Shown: one piece after another, positions 33,561 through 44,265 of the stretch
Position numbering within the stretch: the stretch's first letter is position 1
How the letters are laid out: every line of letters begins with the position of its first letter
DNA from: Cricetomys ansorgei
Taxonomy: Eukaryota; Chordata; Mammalia; Rodentia; Nesomyidae
DNA: 64,000 nucleotides
Assembly (NCBI GenBank): GCA_026225945.1
Contig: JAMJFZ010001133.1
Span: 16,208,001 to 16,272,000, forward strand
Reading direction: 5' to 3'
Position numbers and translations under genes: made by a program
Notes under the pieces: generated by a model
The model's database searches: none
What the model was told of the DNA's origin: nothing
Seen by the model: only the letters and a program-made list of their open reading frames with translations

Positions 33561-34004
33561 GTATCGTAGAGCTTCAGAACTTTGAACCCTTCCTATCGGG
33601 GCACGCACTTTATCTTCTGTTTCAGAACTGAGGTGGTTTGGCTCAGGCGGAGGTCAGGCTGACAGCACTGGCTGATGGTACGGATGCATGGGGTAAGCAA
33701 GAAGAGGCATATGGTGTTCGTAGGGTTGGACTTGTATAACAGGACAAATGATGACGTCAACAACTTGATGGATAACCCTGAGGAAGGAGAGGCTTGGTTC
33801 ACAAAAGTCTTGAATTGTGTTGAAGGCACCATATGTTTGAGTTACACACACTGGGAATGTCTAGTAAGCAGCTGTGTAACCAAGTCCTTTATCTCAAGGA
33901 ATCTTGCTTCTGCATATACGGCTATCTGTTTTTCTCCCCGTGAGCCAGCTTCCCTGGGCAGGCATTTTAGATTTTGGTCCTGGGTGATTTTGCTATTATG
34001 TTGG
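33561..34004. other. Unique noncoding sequence
   Basis: Contains a 124-codon plus frame (33,675-34,049) that ends inside the following B1. There is no recognisable domain. Confidence 0.35.
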
Positions 34005-34120
34005 GGGTTTTGTTGTTGGTTTTTGGAAACAGCGTCTCATGTAGCCTAGGCTGGCTTTGAACTCCTGATCCTCCTGCTTCTACCGCCCAAGTGCTGGGAT
34101 CATAGGCATACACTAACACT
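34005..34120 (-). mobile_element. B1 SINE (minus)
   Basis: 'catgtagcctaggctggctt' and 'aagtgctgggatcataggca'. Confidence 0.85.
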
Positions 34121-34867
34121 TCTGAATACTGTAGTTCAGAGTTTACCAATTAGTGCTGGCCAATGGACTCATTCTAAGTTAGTTTCATTATGGCCCACTC
34201 AGGGACAGGTGTCATCACAGATCCCATCATGGCTGGGTTCACAACATATGTATAGCCCACGCCAGGCCTCACGCAGGCTAGCGCGGCATGGTGGGGTATG
34301 GCAAGCATTGCTTTGGATTCTTCTTCTGATCCATTTTCAAGACGGGTGGCTGCTTTTCCTGCATGCTCCCCCAATTCCCAGTACTTTGTCCCTTTTTAGG
34401 TGATTGAAGTTGCCCTCACTACACTGTTTAATTTTTGAGGGGAGAGGCTCTGAAACCCCAGGCTGTCAATCGATGCTAAATACATATTTGTTAAATAGAT
34501 GAATAAATTTGTGAGAAAAAAAATCTGCTACAAAACCGTGCTCTCTCTGACTTCCAGGAGGAGGGGTGACGAGGAAGATGCAAGAAACCGAGAAAAGAAA
34601 ATGAAGTAACAAAAAAAAGACCACGGAGCAAGAAGCAGCAGACTGGGAAATGAAGTTCCTGCAGAAAAAGCTGCGTCACACTGTACACTCTACAAGGTTA
34701 CATGACTGATTGCAACGTCAATGATTGTGCAGTTGAAACATTGTAGAACCAGAGCCAAATTATCTGGAGTTGTCTTAGCCTTCGAAATAGCCCCTTACTG
34801 CTCACTTCTGCGTATGACCTGATGTCCTTGCTATTCGGGCAAATCCTTTTGGAATGTACAGACGCTT
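34121..34867. other. Mostly unique noncoding sequence
   Basis: No exon. 34,470-34,510 carries the ancient 'aaatacatatttgttaaata' module of MIR/L2 type. Confidence 0.35.
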
Positions 34868-35174
34868 TGTAGCTGGACACCTACTGTGTGGCTCAGCCAG
34901 GAAGACAAGGAGGTGTTTCCATAGGTGCCAGACCTCAACAGAGGGAACCACCATCATGGCAAGCGCCAACCTGGACAGTGGAACCTCCAGTGTCTGAGCT
35001 CAGGTGTTTTTATTGATTCAGAACTCCTCAGGTGCAGATCATAAGCAATCAAACATCCCCCACAGAAATCCAACACCTGCAGACAATACAAAATGCCAAG
35101 GCCTATGCATCCCTTTTTCTAACAGTGTACAAAACAATTATTTTACACATAACTACAAATAAACTTCCACAACA
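34868..35174 (-). mobile_element. ERV-type LTR, copy 2 (minus orientation)
   Basis: On minus it begins TGTTGTGGAAGTTTATTTG and ends CCAGCTACA. It shares 'gagggaaccaccatcatggc', 'aacctggacagtgga' and 'caacacctgcagacaataca' with copy 1 at 3,294. No internal retroviral sequence is attached. A matching target-site duplication was not found. Confidence 0.75.
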
Positions 35175-36040
35175 ATGCCCAGCTTCCACAAATCCAAAGA
35201 TTTCCCCGCTTGGCTGTCATGTGCCTAGTCGAGGTTTCCTCTGATGCTTTTTGAAAAGTGTCTTGACTTAGAATTCTTTTTTTTTTGTGTGTTCTATTAC
35301 CATAAAAACTTCATTAAAGTGTTACCACATTGGAACGTGGAGTTTGGGTTAACCTAAAATTTTGTTTCTGGGCAATGGTCACTTGTAGTTGGCTCCTGAA
35401 CAAACTGTTATTCTCTTTTGAGGTGAGAGCTCAAAAGTCTTTGGCATCGAAGAGACTGTATTGTAATTTCTGTCCAGTTGGGTAAGACCTCAGGATGGCC
35501 TCTTGTTAGTCTTTGGCCTGTGGGGTGGTGTGTCTGGGCACCTGTGTATGTTTAACATTAAGTTAGAGAATGTTAGCTGGATGAGAGCTGGAGATCTTTG
35601 GTTCAGCTTCTAAAATCTTCAGATGGGAAACCAAGTCTCAGAGAGGATTAAGATGACATGCCAAAGAGCTCTAAAATCTCCAGTCCTTTCTTTTCTACAT
35701 AAAATGACCATTCTTCCGTATTTTTTTTTTCCGAGTCAAGGAATACTTTGAAAGAAATCTGTGGAAAACCATGAGTCTTTTTTTGTGTGAAAAATATTCT
35801 TGGGCCATACATGTAATGCATCATTTTTTGGACACCTAAGGATTCCCATTTAGAACACACGAGTCAAAGGGAAAGAGAATGAATGCCATCAATAGTGAAT
35901 GCTGAACAGTGCATAAAAAATCCATAATAGTGCCACCTTGGGCATGTCACCTGGTTTTTCTGAAGAATAACAAACATTTTACAATTTTTAAAGTGAGCGT
36001 GATTAAGAAAGTGTAAAGATTGAGACATATATGTATGTCT
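35175..36040. other. Unique noncoding sequence
   Basis: No recognisable gene or repeat; a T-run lies at about 35,278-35,286. Confidence 0.35.
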
Positions 36041-36217
36041 GCATACACATATGCATCTGCCTATATATCTAGCTATAATCTACCTTGTGTCTATCAATTT
36101 ATCTGTCTTCTACCTATCTATATTTTATCTATCTCTATTTATCTGTATCTATCTTCTATCTATCTCTACTCTACCTGTCTATCTTCTATCTATCTGCAAC
36201 CTATCTTCTATCTATAT
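36041..36217. repeat. Degenerate (TATC)n microsatellite, left part
   Basis: TATC/TCTA units with many substitutions, ending at the LTR that starts at 36,218. Confidence 0.9.
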
Positions 36218-36530
36218 TGGTGTAGAGATTTATTTTTAGTTATGTATAAAATAATTGTTTTATACACTGTTGGGTGAGGGGCTCCCTAGGTCTTGGAGTT
36301 TTGTATTGCTTGCAAGTGTTGGATTCATGTGGGGATGTTTGACTGCACCATGAGGCATATCCGAGGCATTCTAAATCAATAAAAACCTAAGTTCAGATGC
36401 TTGGGGTTCCACTGTTGAGTATGGTGCCTGCCATGATGGTGGTTCCCTCTGCTGAGTTCTGGCAGGGATTGCAACTATGAAAGTGCCTCCTTGATCTCTT
36501 TGTTGAGCCACCCAGTAGTGTGCTACAACA
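36218..36530 (+). mobile_element. ERV-type solo LTR, copy 3, with 6-bp duplication
   Basis: Begins TGGTGTAGAGATTTATTTTT and ends GTGCTACAACA. The hexamer CTATAT flanks both sides (36,212-36,217 and 36,531-36,536). A polyadenylation signal lies in 'aaatcaataaaaacctaag'. The interior 'actgttgggtgaggggctcc' matches 'actgttgggtgaggggatgc' in the copy at 51,338. A 6-bp duplication is the size expected of class II (ERVK-type) elements. Confidence 0.8.
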
Positions 36531-36545
36531 CTATATTGTGTCTGC

Positions 36546-36568
36546 CTATCTATCATCAATCTATCTAC

Positions 36569-36628
<60 letters not shown>

Positions 36629-36642
36629 ATCTTTCTATCTCT
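36546..36642. repeat. (TATC)n microsatellite, right part
   Basis: Long uninterrupted CTAT units with a single 'tatta' break. It is probably one locus with 36,041-36,217, split by the LTR. Confidence 0.95.
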
Positions 36643-36659
36643 TTATAAAACATGTAGTC

Positions 36660-37062
36660 ACTGTGCTGGTTGGTTTTGTCAACTTGACATGAACAAGAGT
36701 CATCTGGGAAGAGGGAACCTTAACTGAGGAATTGCTTCCATCAGATTGGCATGTCTACGGCCTCATTGATGACTGATGTGGGAGGGGCCAGCCCAATGTG
36801 GGTGGTGCCACCCCTAGGTTCATGGTCCTGGCTGAATTAGACAGAGAACTGATCAAGACATGGGGAGCAAGCCAGTCAGCAGTGATCCTCCATGGCCTGG
36901 GTTTCAGTTCCTGCCTCTAGGCTCCTGCCTTGTGCTGCTAACCTGGCTTTGCCTGACGATGAACTGTGCTGTGGAAGCATAAACCAAACAAAAGCTTTCC
37001 CCTCTTGAGTTAGTTTTGGGTCATTGTTTTATCATAGCAACAGAGAAGCAAACTAGAACACT
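36660..37062 (+). mobile_element. Rodent medium-copy LTR-like repeat
   Basis: 'gttttgtcaacttgacatga', 'gagtcatctgggaagaggga', 'caagccagtcagcagtgatc' and 'agcaacagagaagcaaacta'. It is the plus-strand counterpart of 1,040-1,402. Confidence 0.75.
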
Positions 37063-37064
37063 CA

Positions 37065-37969
37065 CGTTTCAAAAAATACCCAGTTAGAGGTATCGCAAGA
37101 ATCTTAAACGGTTCTCACGTGTAACATGCCAGGCTGCCAAAGACCTATGTGAAACAGAACACGATAGATGTAGTTTGGTTTTGTCCTTTAAGTATCAGGG
37201 TGAGGAGAATGAGCACTGTTTGTCGGGAATGGAAAGAAGAGTATGAGAGTTCAGAGGCTATGAAAAACCTTAGGTGACATGGCAAAAAAGGGAAGAGGCA
37301 TTGAGGCTGCTCTAGGAAGGCATTCTCCTGTCCTCTGAGCATTTAAATACGAATTTCCCCCTTCCAGGGTGGGAGGAAGGATCGATTGTCCCAGTCACTG
37401 TGCTAATACTCCAACCCTCTGCTCACCACGCTGCTGGATCCGGATGCGCTGTATTTGTGTGCACTTCCCGGTAGGAGACCTTCGCATCTGGCCACTGAAG
37501 TTGCTGGAAGCAGACTCATCAGGACCATAAAGGAAATCACTGCTGTTCTGGAATTGATTACTCACTAAGGGGGGACCAAATTTGGAGATGCCTTTAACGT
37601 GACCCTCCCTAATGTGACGCGGCAGTGGCAGGGGTTCAAGACTTCTTGTTGAGTGGAAGCTTTTGTCAATGAAAACCTTGTACACCTTCTCATGGGCTTT
37701 ACCCGGAACGGCGTGCACTTGTGTGAACTCAGGCCTGTATTTGTACCTTAAATGGGACTCAGCCCAGACATCCAATACATATGACGAACCGGACCCTTAA
37801 TGGTTCTCCCTTTCACCTTTCTGTCTGGCTTTTACCTGGGGGACAAGGAGGTGGCAACCAAGTAGGTGTCCTGTGGCATCCTCACCCTTTTCAGGACCCC
37901 GAAGCGATGGGATGGTGCCAGGGGACAAGACCCCCCACCCCAATTCCGTAGGTTAACTTAAAAGGCAAG
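37065..37969. other. Repeat-free sequence upstream of the CpG island
   Basis: No transposon is visible in this 900-base stretch, as is usual next to a promoter. A minus-strand open frame (down to 37,395) runs for about 135 codons, but it opens at TTG after an in-frame TAA near 37,798 and has no upstream in-frame ATG. A donor-like GTGAG lies on minus at 37,426-37,422. I do not call it a gene. Confidence 0.45.
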
Positions 37970-38397
37970 CGCTGAGTTTGTTCTCCAGAAGCGTCCTGCA
38001 GCTTTTGGAGGGGCTTCTGGGGGAGAAGTTGGGGGGTCAGGCGCTTCCGGCGCAGGCTGCCAGGAGGCGCTGCGGAGCGGGCGCGCACGCGGCTCTCTGC
38101 TGCCCCCCGCGGAGGCACCCGGGCCCCAGCCGCGGCCCCTCCGGGCTCCTCGGGAATGCTGGGAATGTGAGTCAGGGCCTGGGCGAGCGGCCGCGAGCGC
38201 GCGTGTCGGGACTGCGGCGGGCGCCGCCCCCTCGGCCCCGCCCGGCCCGGCCCCGGCCCCGGCGCTCCGCGCTGGCCGCGCTCGCCGCCGCCTCCCCGCG
38301 CTGCCCGCGCTCCGCCGTCCGTCTCGCGCTCCCGGTCGCTCCGGCTCCTCCCGGCCGCCCGGGGCCGCGGCCACGCCACGCGAGGTTGTAAAGATCC

Positions 38398-38430
38398 ATG
38401 TGGGACCGCGCCGGGGCGAGCATCGCTAAG
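38398..38430 (+). CDS. Possible start of coding in exon 1 of an unidentified gene (partial)
   Basis: A first exon on the plus strand ends at 38,430 with AAG|GTGAGA, an excellent match to the mammalian donor consensus. The exon's 5' end is not visible but must lie inside the CpG island. An ATG at 38,398 opens a frame of eleven codons, MWDRAGASIAK, reaching the donor in phase 0. The context around the ATG is weak (T at -3, T at +4), so the exon could equally be all 5' untranslated with translation starting in exon 2. I do not recognise the peptide and could not find exon 2 downstream, so intron 1 may be long. The frame read through the donor is arginine-rich repeat sequence and is not protein. 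Confidence 0.4.
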
Positions 38431-38436
38431 GTGAGA
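38431..38436 (+). other. 5' splice donor of exon 1
   Basis: GCTAAG|GTGAGA: exon ends AAG, intron begins GTGAGA. This is the strongest splice signal noticed in the window and it sits within the CpG island. Confidence 0.65.
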
Positions 38437-38477
38437 CGCCGACGCCGACGCCGACGCCGGCCCGGCCCGGCCCGGCT
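38433..38477 (+). repeat. (GACGCC)n and (GGCCC)n at the start of intron 1
   Basis: About four GACGCC units are followed by about three GGCCC units, two bases after the splice junction. Both are CpG/GC-rich and could vary in length. Confidence 0.9.
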
Positions 38478-38830
38478 CCCTCGCGCGGGTCCCCGCCGCC
38501 CGTGGGCAGCTGCAATGCGTTTTCGGGGGAGCCGAGGGGAGACGCAGCCGCCTCCTCGGGGCTCGCTGGCGCGGGGGAAGGGATGGGGCGGCCTAAGGGC
38601 GAATCTGCCTCGGTGTCGAAGCCCCCGGATGGGAACAAGTGCACAGTCCCTCCCCCGTGGCCACCTCACGGCCCTCGCCTTTCTTCCCTGCAGACCCCCG
38701 CCCCGCTTCGCCTGGCTGCCGTCCTACCTGGAGGGGTGGGGTGCTCGCGAGGACGGGGGTCTCGAGGAACCCCGAGACGAATAAAGTGGAGGACAGAGGA
38801 ACCCCGGCCCCGGAGGGTTGTGACCCTGCC

Positions 38831-40350
38831 TGTCTGGGTGGGCTCTGGGAGGAGGAGGAGGGGGGACACGCAGGTGAAAAAAGAAAAATCCATGCCTGGG
38901 AAAATGAGGAGGATTTACTGGGGAGGGGTAGGAGGCGTTGTTTCAGAAAGAATACGATATGAAATTAAACAGCATTTCTACCTTCTATCTCTCTCTCTCT
39001 CCTCCTAATTATACAAGGGGTACTTACAAGGAGGTACCCTTTAAAAAATTATTATTATCCCCGGGCGAACCTTTGAAAGATCATTTTTACGACAGTGAAG
39101 AATAAAATAAAATAGTGTGTGTGTGTGTGATAATCAAATAGTCCCCGTAAACTCTCCTCCGTTCGGTGCTACATAATTTATTTGGTAGTTAGGGGTCTTT
39201 CTCCTCGTCGCCAGAGGGAGAGGGACGGTCCGCTCTGTTAGGAGAAGATCGATTTTAGGCGGCTACCTGCCTTGGCTGGATGAAAGACAATTTACTCCCG
39301 GAGCGGTGAATTGTCAGCTCTCTCCGTGACTGACAGCCACACCTGCCACTTACGTGGGGTAGAACGGGACCGGTGGCACCCCAAGAGCCAATCAATGCTC
39401 GGGAGAGGAGGGCTGCGCCCACTTGTCATGGTTAGTTTCCTGGTTGGCTCTTTAAATCAGGGGTTTCACTTAACCATTGGTTTCCACCAGGTAGGAGCTC
39501 CCGCTGCGAGAAGCCGAGAAGCGGGAAGCGAACTCCTCACAAACGGCTCAGAAGCAAGTATGTACGACTTGTGTTTCTCCTGTCTTCCTGTCCGCCGCTA
39601 GCTGTAGTAGCTGAGGATGCTGAGGTCTTTGGCTTAAGCAGGAAATTAAATCTGTGTAAGGGACAAAACGGGATGCGATCCTGGGCTGGCTGGAATAGTT
39701 GGAATGGTCTACCCTTCCCTCCAAATCGCCGACTTCTTGACAAGAGATGCATTTACCATTGAGCTATTTGGGAGAAGGGCGTGGCGCTCTGTCTCTTATG
39801 GCCACTCTACCCCTGTCCTTGTGAACTCACAGTGCTTCTGAGTATGTAGTTTGGCTCTGAAGTCAGATTTGGTGGGTTTTTAAGATGTTTTTTGAAGCGG
39901 GGAAATGTGCTTAACCAGTGTTCACACGATAGAAAGCATTCTTCTGGATTTGACTGTTTAACTCATGGAAGTAAGGGCTGCTGGGTGTCAGGATGGAGGT
40001 GGTGGGGGGTAGAGGACTTTCCCTTCTCATACGAATCAGCTTGTTGGTTTGCTTCTGAACTCTGATAAAAGCCACGGTTTCGGGGGAAGAAGGTATGGCT
40101 TGTGAGACTTTATTTGGTGGATAAATCAGGCTTGAAGGGCCATGTCTTCTTAACTTTGTACCAGTGAAAGGCTGATTTCCAGCACCTTTCTCCTTGAGTG
40201 AGTTGCACCCAGAGAGCTGTCACTTAATGGGAACTGAACCTGTGCACATAATGCTGTGCATTCAGCTTCTTATGTGCAAATCGTGAACTGGAACATACCG
40301 GTTAGGACACAGAAGCCCAGCGTGCCAAGAGGTAGTACTCCTATTATTGT
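38831..40350. other. Repeat-poor presumed intron 1, with CCAAT-type motifs
   Basis: No transposon and no second exon recognised. 39,117-39,130 is a short TG run. 39,360-39,500 holds 'gagccaatcaatg' and the inverted 'accattgg', with a 'ctctttaaatcag' AT patch between them, so a secondary start site is conceivable. An ID-like scrap ('accattgagctatttggg') occurs near 39,755. Confidence 0.4.
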
Positions 40351-40354
40351 ATGT

Positions 40355-40510
40355 GCGCATACTTTATCTTGCTCTAAGCTTTGCAGAGCCCATATGAGGT
40401 AGGTGCTGCCATTCCCTCTAAATTATAATTGTGGAGACTAAAAGGATTTGGGTGCATTGCCATGCTATACCACGATGGTACGTACTTTTGTTTGACCCAG
40501 AGCCCGTGAC
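40355..40510 (+). mobile_element. MIR fragment
   Basis: 'agcccatatgaggtaggtgc' followed by 'ttgtggagactaaaagg' and 'tgcattgccatgctatacca' follows MIR order. Confidence 0.45.
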
Positions 40511-41994
40511 CTTGCCGTGGCCTTGAATTACAATTTTGGTCTGCACAAGTCCAGTGTGAAAGGTGGACTCCCTAGCATGCATAGAGCCCCCGCTATGGAG
40601 AGTCTGCTGAGATGGTCATGTTCCCTGTGCCTGCTTGCCTATTCATCTGAAGCTTTTGCCAATAGGCAAACCTAATAACTTTGCTTATTATGTGTTTCCA
40701 GTGGAGCATTTTTGACTGATTAAGCTTAAGCTTCATGATTTAAAAGAAGGTAAAACAAAATCCATGCTCTTTTATTTTTCTTGTGGCCTCAAATTTCCAA
40801 TTTAAGTGCGTTTTGGTTGAGTAAATGCTTTTAACATCAGTCAGTTGTTTTCCCGCACCCTAAGGGATTAGGGCTTCAATTTTTCTGTCACTTGCAAGAA
40901 AATCTCTTTTCATTAGTGATTAAATATACTTACATTTTAAATTGTTCTTTTAAATAGTATGGTTCTCTCTCAACTTTTTTTTTTTTTTTTTTTTATCATG
41001 TTGCGAAAAGCCACAGACTTAAGTTCCGTGAGTGTCATCCCACTGGTGAATCTTAATGGTGGAGGTTTACCAGAGCAGGTGTTGTGGGAAGTGAGTGAGG
41101 TGAACAGCGCTGTCCGCAGACTCACCCTGTGGGGACGGCTCTGGTTAGGCTCATTTGGTGTCTTTGTTTCACCTGTTTTACTAGAATATCGTTGGCTTTT
41201 AAAAAGCAGCCTACCTGTTATCATTGCCCATCACATGGGGTACCTCTTGCCAGCTACTAGTTTAGTTTCAGCGGTATTTATACAGTTCCTTGATAGTTTA
41301 TTTCAAGTTTTCATATTTTATAAGATAGTAGAACAAACAGAAAGCAGAAAAAGCACCAATACTAATAATGTGTGTCTTGCAAATTTGAAACAGTTGGTTC
41401 CAGGATAGAAGTCACTGGTTTGTAGCCAAGGAGTCTTCAATCTGTTCTCTTTTAGATGAAGAAAAGGGACAGAAATAAATGAACAGACAAGAAACGCCAG
41501 CATTCACCGAATGGTAGCATTAGGTCACTCAGCTCTGGCAGCATGACAGCGTTCCTTGTTCCGTAGCGACAAGTACTCATGTTCACACTCACCAGCCTCT
41601 AGGCTGACGCAGGCTCAGCCTCTGGGGCATTTGAACTGGAAGCTGTAGGTTGAGTTCTAGTGTGTTCAGCCCAGGCTGAAGGGGTAACAGCTACCTGTGG
41701 CCTGCTCTTGTCATGGCAGATGCAGTCAAGATCCAGGCAAACCACACAAACAAATGACACTTCCACTCGACACCCTTTCTTGGACAAAGGAAATTTTGTG
41801 GCAAGTCCAACCTCAGTGGGAGACTCTGCCAAAGTCGGGCAAGGAAGGCTTAGTGAACTACGGTCTACACTTCCGTGAGGCTCAGCGTACGGTGTGATTA
41901 GAGAATTTCACAATTACCGCTTCCTCCTTTTTTTCTTTTCCCTTTTCTTTTTTCTCTTTTATCCTTCCTTTTTGCCCTCCTTCTTTCCTTTCTT
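40511..41994. other. Unique noncoding sequence with a T18 run
   Basis: No exon found. A run of T at 40,976-40,994 could be the tail of a minus-strand insertion, but no polyadenylation signal or recognisable body precedes it. The 149-codon frame at 40,959-41,408 starts in that run. Confidence 0.35.
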
Positions 41995-42132
41995 TTTTGG
42001 TGGTTTTGAGACAAGGTCTCACTGTATATTTTTGGCTGTCCTGGAACTCACTCTGCAGAGAAGGCTAGAGATCTGCCTTGCTCTGCCTCCTGAGTGCTGG
42101 GATTAAAGTCACGCACCACCACTGCCTGAAAC
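41995..42132 (-). mobile_element. B1 SINE (minus)
   Basis: 'gagacaaggtctcactgtat', 'gtcctggaactcactctgca' and 'gtgctgggattaaagtcacg', preceded by a CT-rich tail. Confidence 0.9.
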
Positions 42133-42164
42133 ATTTATTATTTATGTCTATATTTTTATTCCCC

Positions 42165-42412
42165 CCTCTCTGTGTGTGTGTATGTGTGCTCATGTGTGCC
42201 CATAAGTGCATGTGCAGAGGCCAGAGGAGAATGTGGGCTGTCCTACACTATTGTCCCCCTGAGAGAGGTATTCTTCACTGTTCTCTCTCTCCATATGTGT
42301 GCTTGGGTTAAAGGCACATGGCCATTGCCAGCTTCTACATGGATGCTGGGGATCTGAAATCTGGTCCTCATGTTTATGTGCTCTTACCCACTGAGCCATC
42401 TCCCCAGCCCCT
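42165..42412 (-). mobile_element. B3-type SINE (minus)
   Basis: 'gcagaggccagaggagaatg', 'acatggatgctggggatctg' and 'actgagccatctccccagcc'. Confidence 0.85.
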
Positions 42413-42796
42413 CTCTTCATGCTTGGAGAATGGAATCTTTATCTCCTTATCCTCATCTCTGTGCCCTCCCCTCTCTTACAAACACGCACACGCACACGCA
42501 CACACATTGTTTAAACCTTTTTATTTTAGAATAAACCATATTAGACTCTAGAAGGCTGATGGTCACAGCAGGTGTGTATACACATGGGTAACTTTAATTA
42601 TGAGGCACTATTTTTGTTTTAGAACCTGACAGTATCCTGTGACATAATTGTTAATGCAGTGATGTGGGCCAGTGTGAGGGACCTGGCATTTTGGAACTTA
42701 CTGTTAGGAGTAGGTGTCAGGGGAAGAATTATTGGATGAAGTGTCGGTTCCTTAGATTTGCAGGAAGGGAGCTGGAGCTGGAGCAGTAGATATTTG

Positions 42797-43167
42797 TGTG
42801 GTGGTTTGAATGAGAATGTCCCCCATCCGTTTGTATATTTGAATGCTTAGTCCACAATTAGCGAAACTGCTTGGGAAGGATTAGGAGGTGTGTGTGGCCT
42901 TGTTGGAGTAGGTGTGTCACAGAGGGGGGCCTGTTGAGATTTCAAAAGCCCACAGCATTTCTCTGTGCTTCCAACCTAAGGATCAGAATGTAACTTCTTA
43001 GTTACTTCTCTAGCAGCATGCCCTACTGCCTGATGACAAACTCCCAATCATGATGATCATGGGCTCGAACCCTCTAGAACTGCGAACCTCTACATTAAAT
43101 GCTTTCTTTTATAAGTTGCCTCTCTCATGATGTCTTGTCATGTCGGTAGAAAAGTGGCTAAGACTAT
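42797..43167 (+). mobile_element. ORR1: ORR1-type MaLR solo LTR
   Basis: Follows the rodent ORR1 LTR in order: 'tggtttgaatgagaatgtcc', 'gggaaggattaggaggtgtg', 'gagatttcaaaagcccacag', 'attaaatgctttcttttata' and 'aaaagtggctaagac'. About 370 bases with no internal part, so it is a solo LTR. Confidence 0.92.
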
Positions 43168-43284
43168 TTTGTAGGAATGTGGGGGACACAGTGGATTTCA
43201 CAAGTTAATCCGTTTAGCCAGGAACCAAGTAAAGTGAACAGAAGTAACAACTATTTTAGCAGTAGTTTTAATAGCCTAACCATT

Positions 43285-43400
43285 TCTTTTGGAGATACAG
43301 ACTTACTGTGTAGCCCAGGCTGGCCGGGAGCTTGGCAATGATTCTTCTTCAGCTTCCTGAGTGCTGGGATTATAGGTGTGTGCAAGCACATTTGACTATA
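43285..43400 (-). mobile_element. B1 SINE (minus)
   Basis: 'tgtagcccaggctggccggg' and 'gagtgctgggattataggtg'. Confidence 0.85.
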
Positions 43401-44154
43401 GTGTAACTTTTTTTCTTTTTTAATCAAGTCACTATGTGCTAGGCACTGTGCATAGCACTTTTCAAAGAGCAGCTGATTTAATATCAGAGGAGACCTGATT
43501 GGCTGCCTAATCAATTTTCATTCCCCCTCCCTCCCTTTTAACTAAAGGAATCCAATTTTGACATAAGAATATGCCTGTTTCATCCTCCCAGACTCCCTTG
43601 CATCATAGAGAAACCATGAGACGGAGGTCTGGTAATGATGGAAGTAGAAATTGTTGGGTAGGGGTAAAGTTTTTCAGAAAGCTTTAAAAAAGGGTGCACT
43701 TGGCTGGTACACCAGAATAGCCTTTGACACTTTGTGCTTGCTGCTGGGAACGTAGGCATAACACCTGGATAGGCAACGCCAATTCTTAACACTGAAGATA
43801 AGACCACGTCTTCAACATAGCACAGCTGAGGTGTGTTAGTCCTGTGTTTAAGCGCTAGCTCAGGAAAAAAAGAAAGAAACATAACTAATAATGGAGCTGG
43901 AGCCTGGAGCCTGGAGCCTGGAAGCATCTTAGCCTTGATGGCCTTTTAAATTTGTAGTACCTACTGTGCTTTATTTTGAGACCGTGTCTCAGGTTGTCCA
44001 GGCTGGCTTTTGAATTCTTGATAACCTGTTTCTATCTCCCAAGGGATGAGTGACAATGCACCCACCCCCTATCCTCCTTAGTGAATGAAGCAAAAGAACT
44101 GCATTCTTGCAGCCACACATAATCTTTGAGGTGTATTTTCTTAAGAGTCCCTCA
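43401..44154. other. Mostly unique noncoding sequence
   Basis: 43,425-43,460 resembles the ancient 'tatgtgctaggcactgtgca' module. 43,890-43,922 has four tandem GGAGCCT-like units. A B1-like scrap lies at 43,975-44,045. Confidence 0.4.
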
Positions 44155-44265
44155 AAGCAGACGCTGTTTGCAGGTGGCAGCATTAAAGCTCTGAGACATT
44201 AAGGAACTTGCCCAAGATCATAGAACTAGTAAGTAGAGGGATTGGAATTCAATACCATTTTGACT
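44155..44265 (+). mobile_element. MIR fragment
   Basis: 'ctctgagacattaaggaact', 'tgcccaagatcatagaacta' and 'gtaagtagagggattggaat' are clear MIR core and 3' half. Confidence 0.75.

Larger units (their letters stand above)
37970..38830. promoter_or_regulatory. CpG-island promoter
   Basis: Very GC-rich and CpG-dense, unlike the AT-rich, CpG-poor rest of the window; the densest part is 38,040-38,640. Sp1-type GC boxes are visible ('gccgccccc' at 38,223, 'ccccgcccgg' at 38,236, 'ggggcggcc' near 38,584). An ETS/GABP-type CTTCCGG lies at 38,044-38,050. There is no clear TATA box, which fits a broad housekeeping or developmental promoter. The plus-strand splice donor at 38,431 shows that plus-strand transcription is expected. 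Divergent minus-strand transcription is possible but not shown. Confidence 0.85.

Noticed and set aside
33675..34049. 124-codon plus frame
   Set aside because: Ends inside an antisense B1; no similarity recognised.
36546..36642. Regularly repeated units that could suggest an array such as CRISPR
   Set aside because: Simple TATC microsatellite with no spacers; the genome is mammalian.
37891..38669. Overlapping 128-165 codon frames in the CpG island on both strands
   Set aside because: GC-rich sequence is stop-poor; Arg/Pro/Gly-rich products in all frames are typical artefacts.
40959..41408. 149-codon plus frame
   Set aside because: Begins in a run of T and shows no recognisable family; the hydrophobic stretches reflect T-rich DNA.
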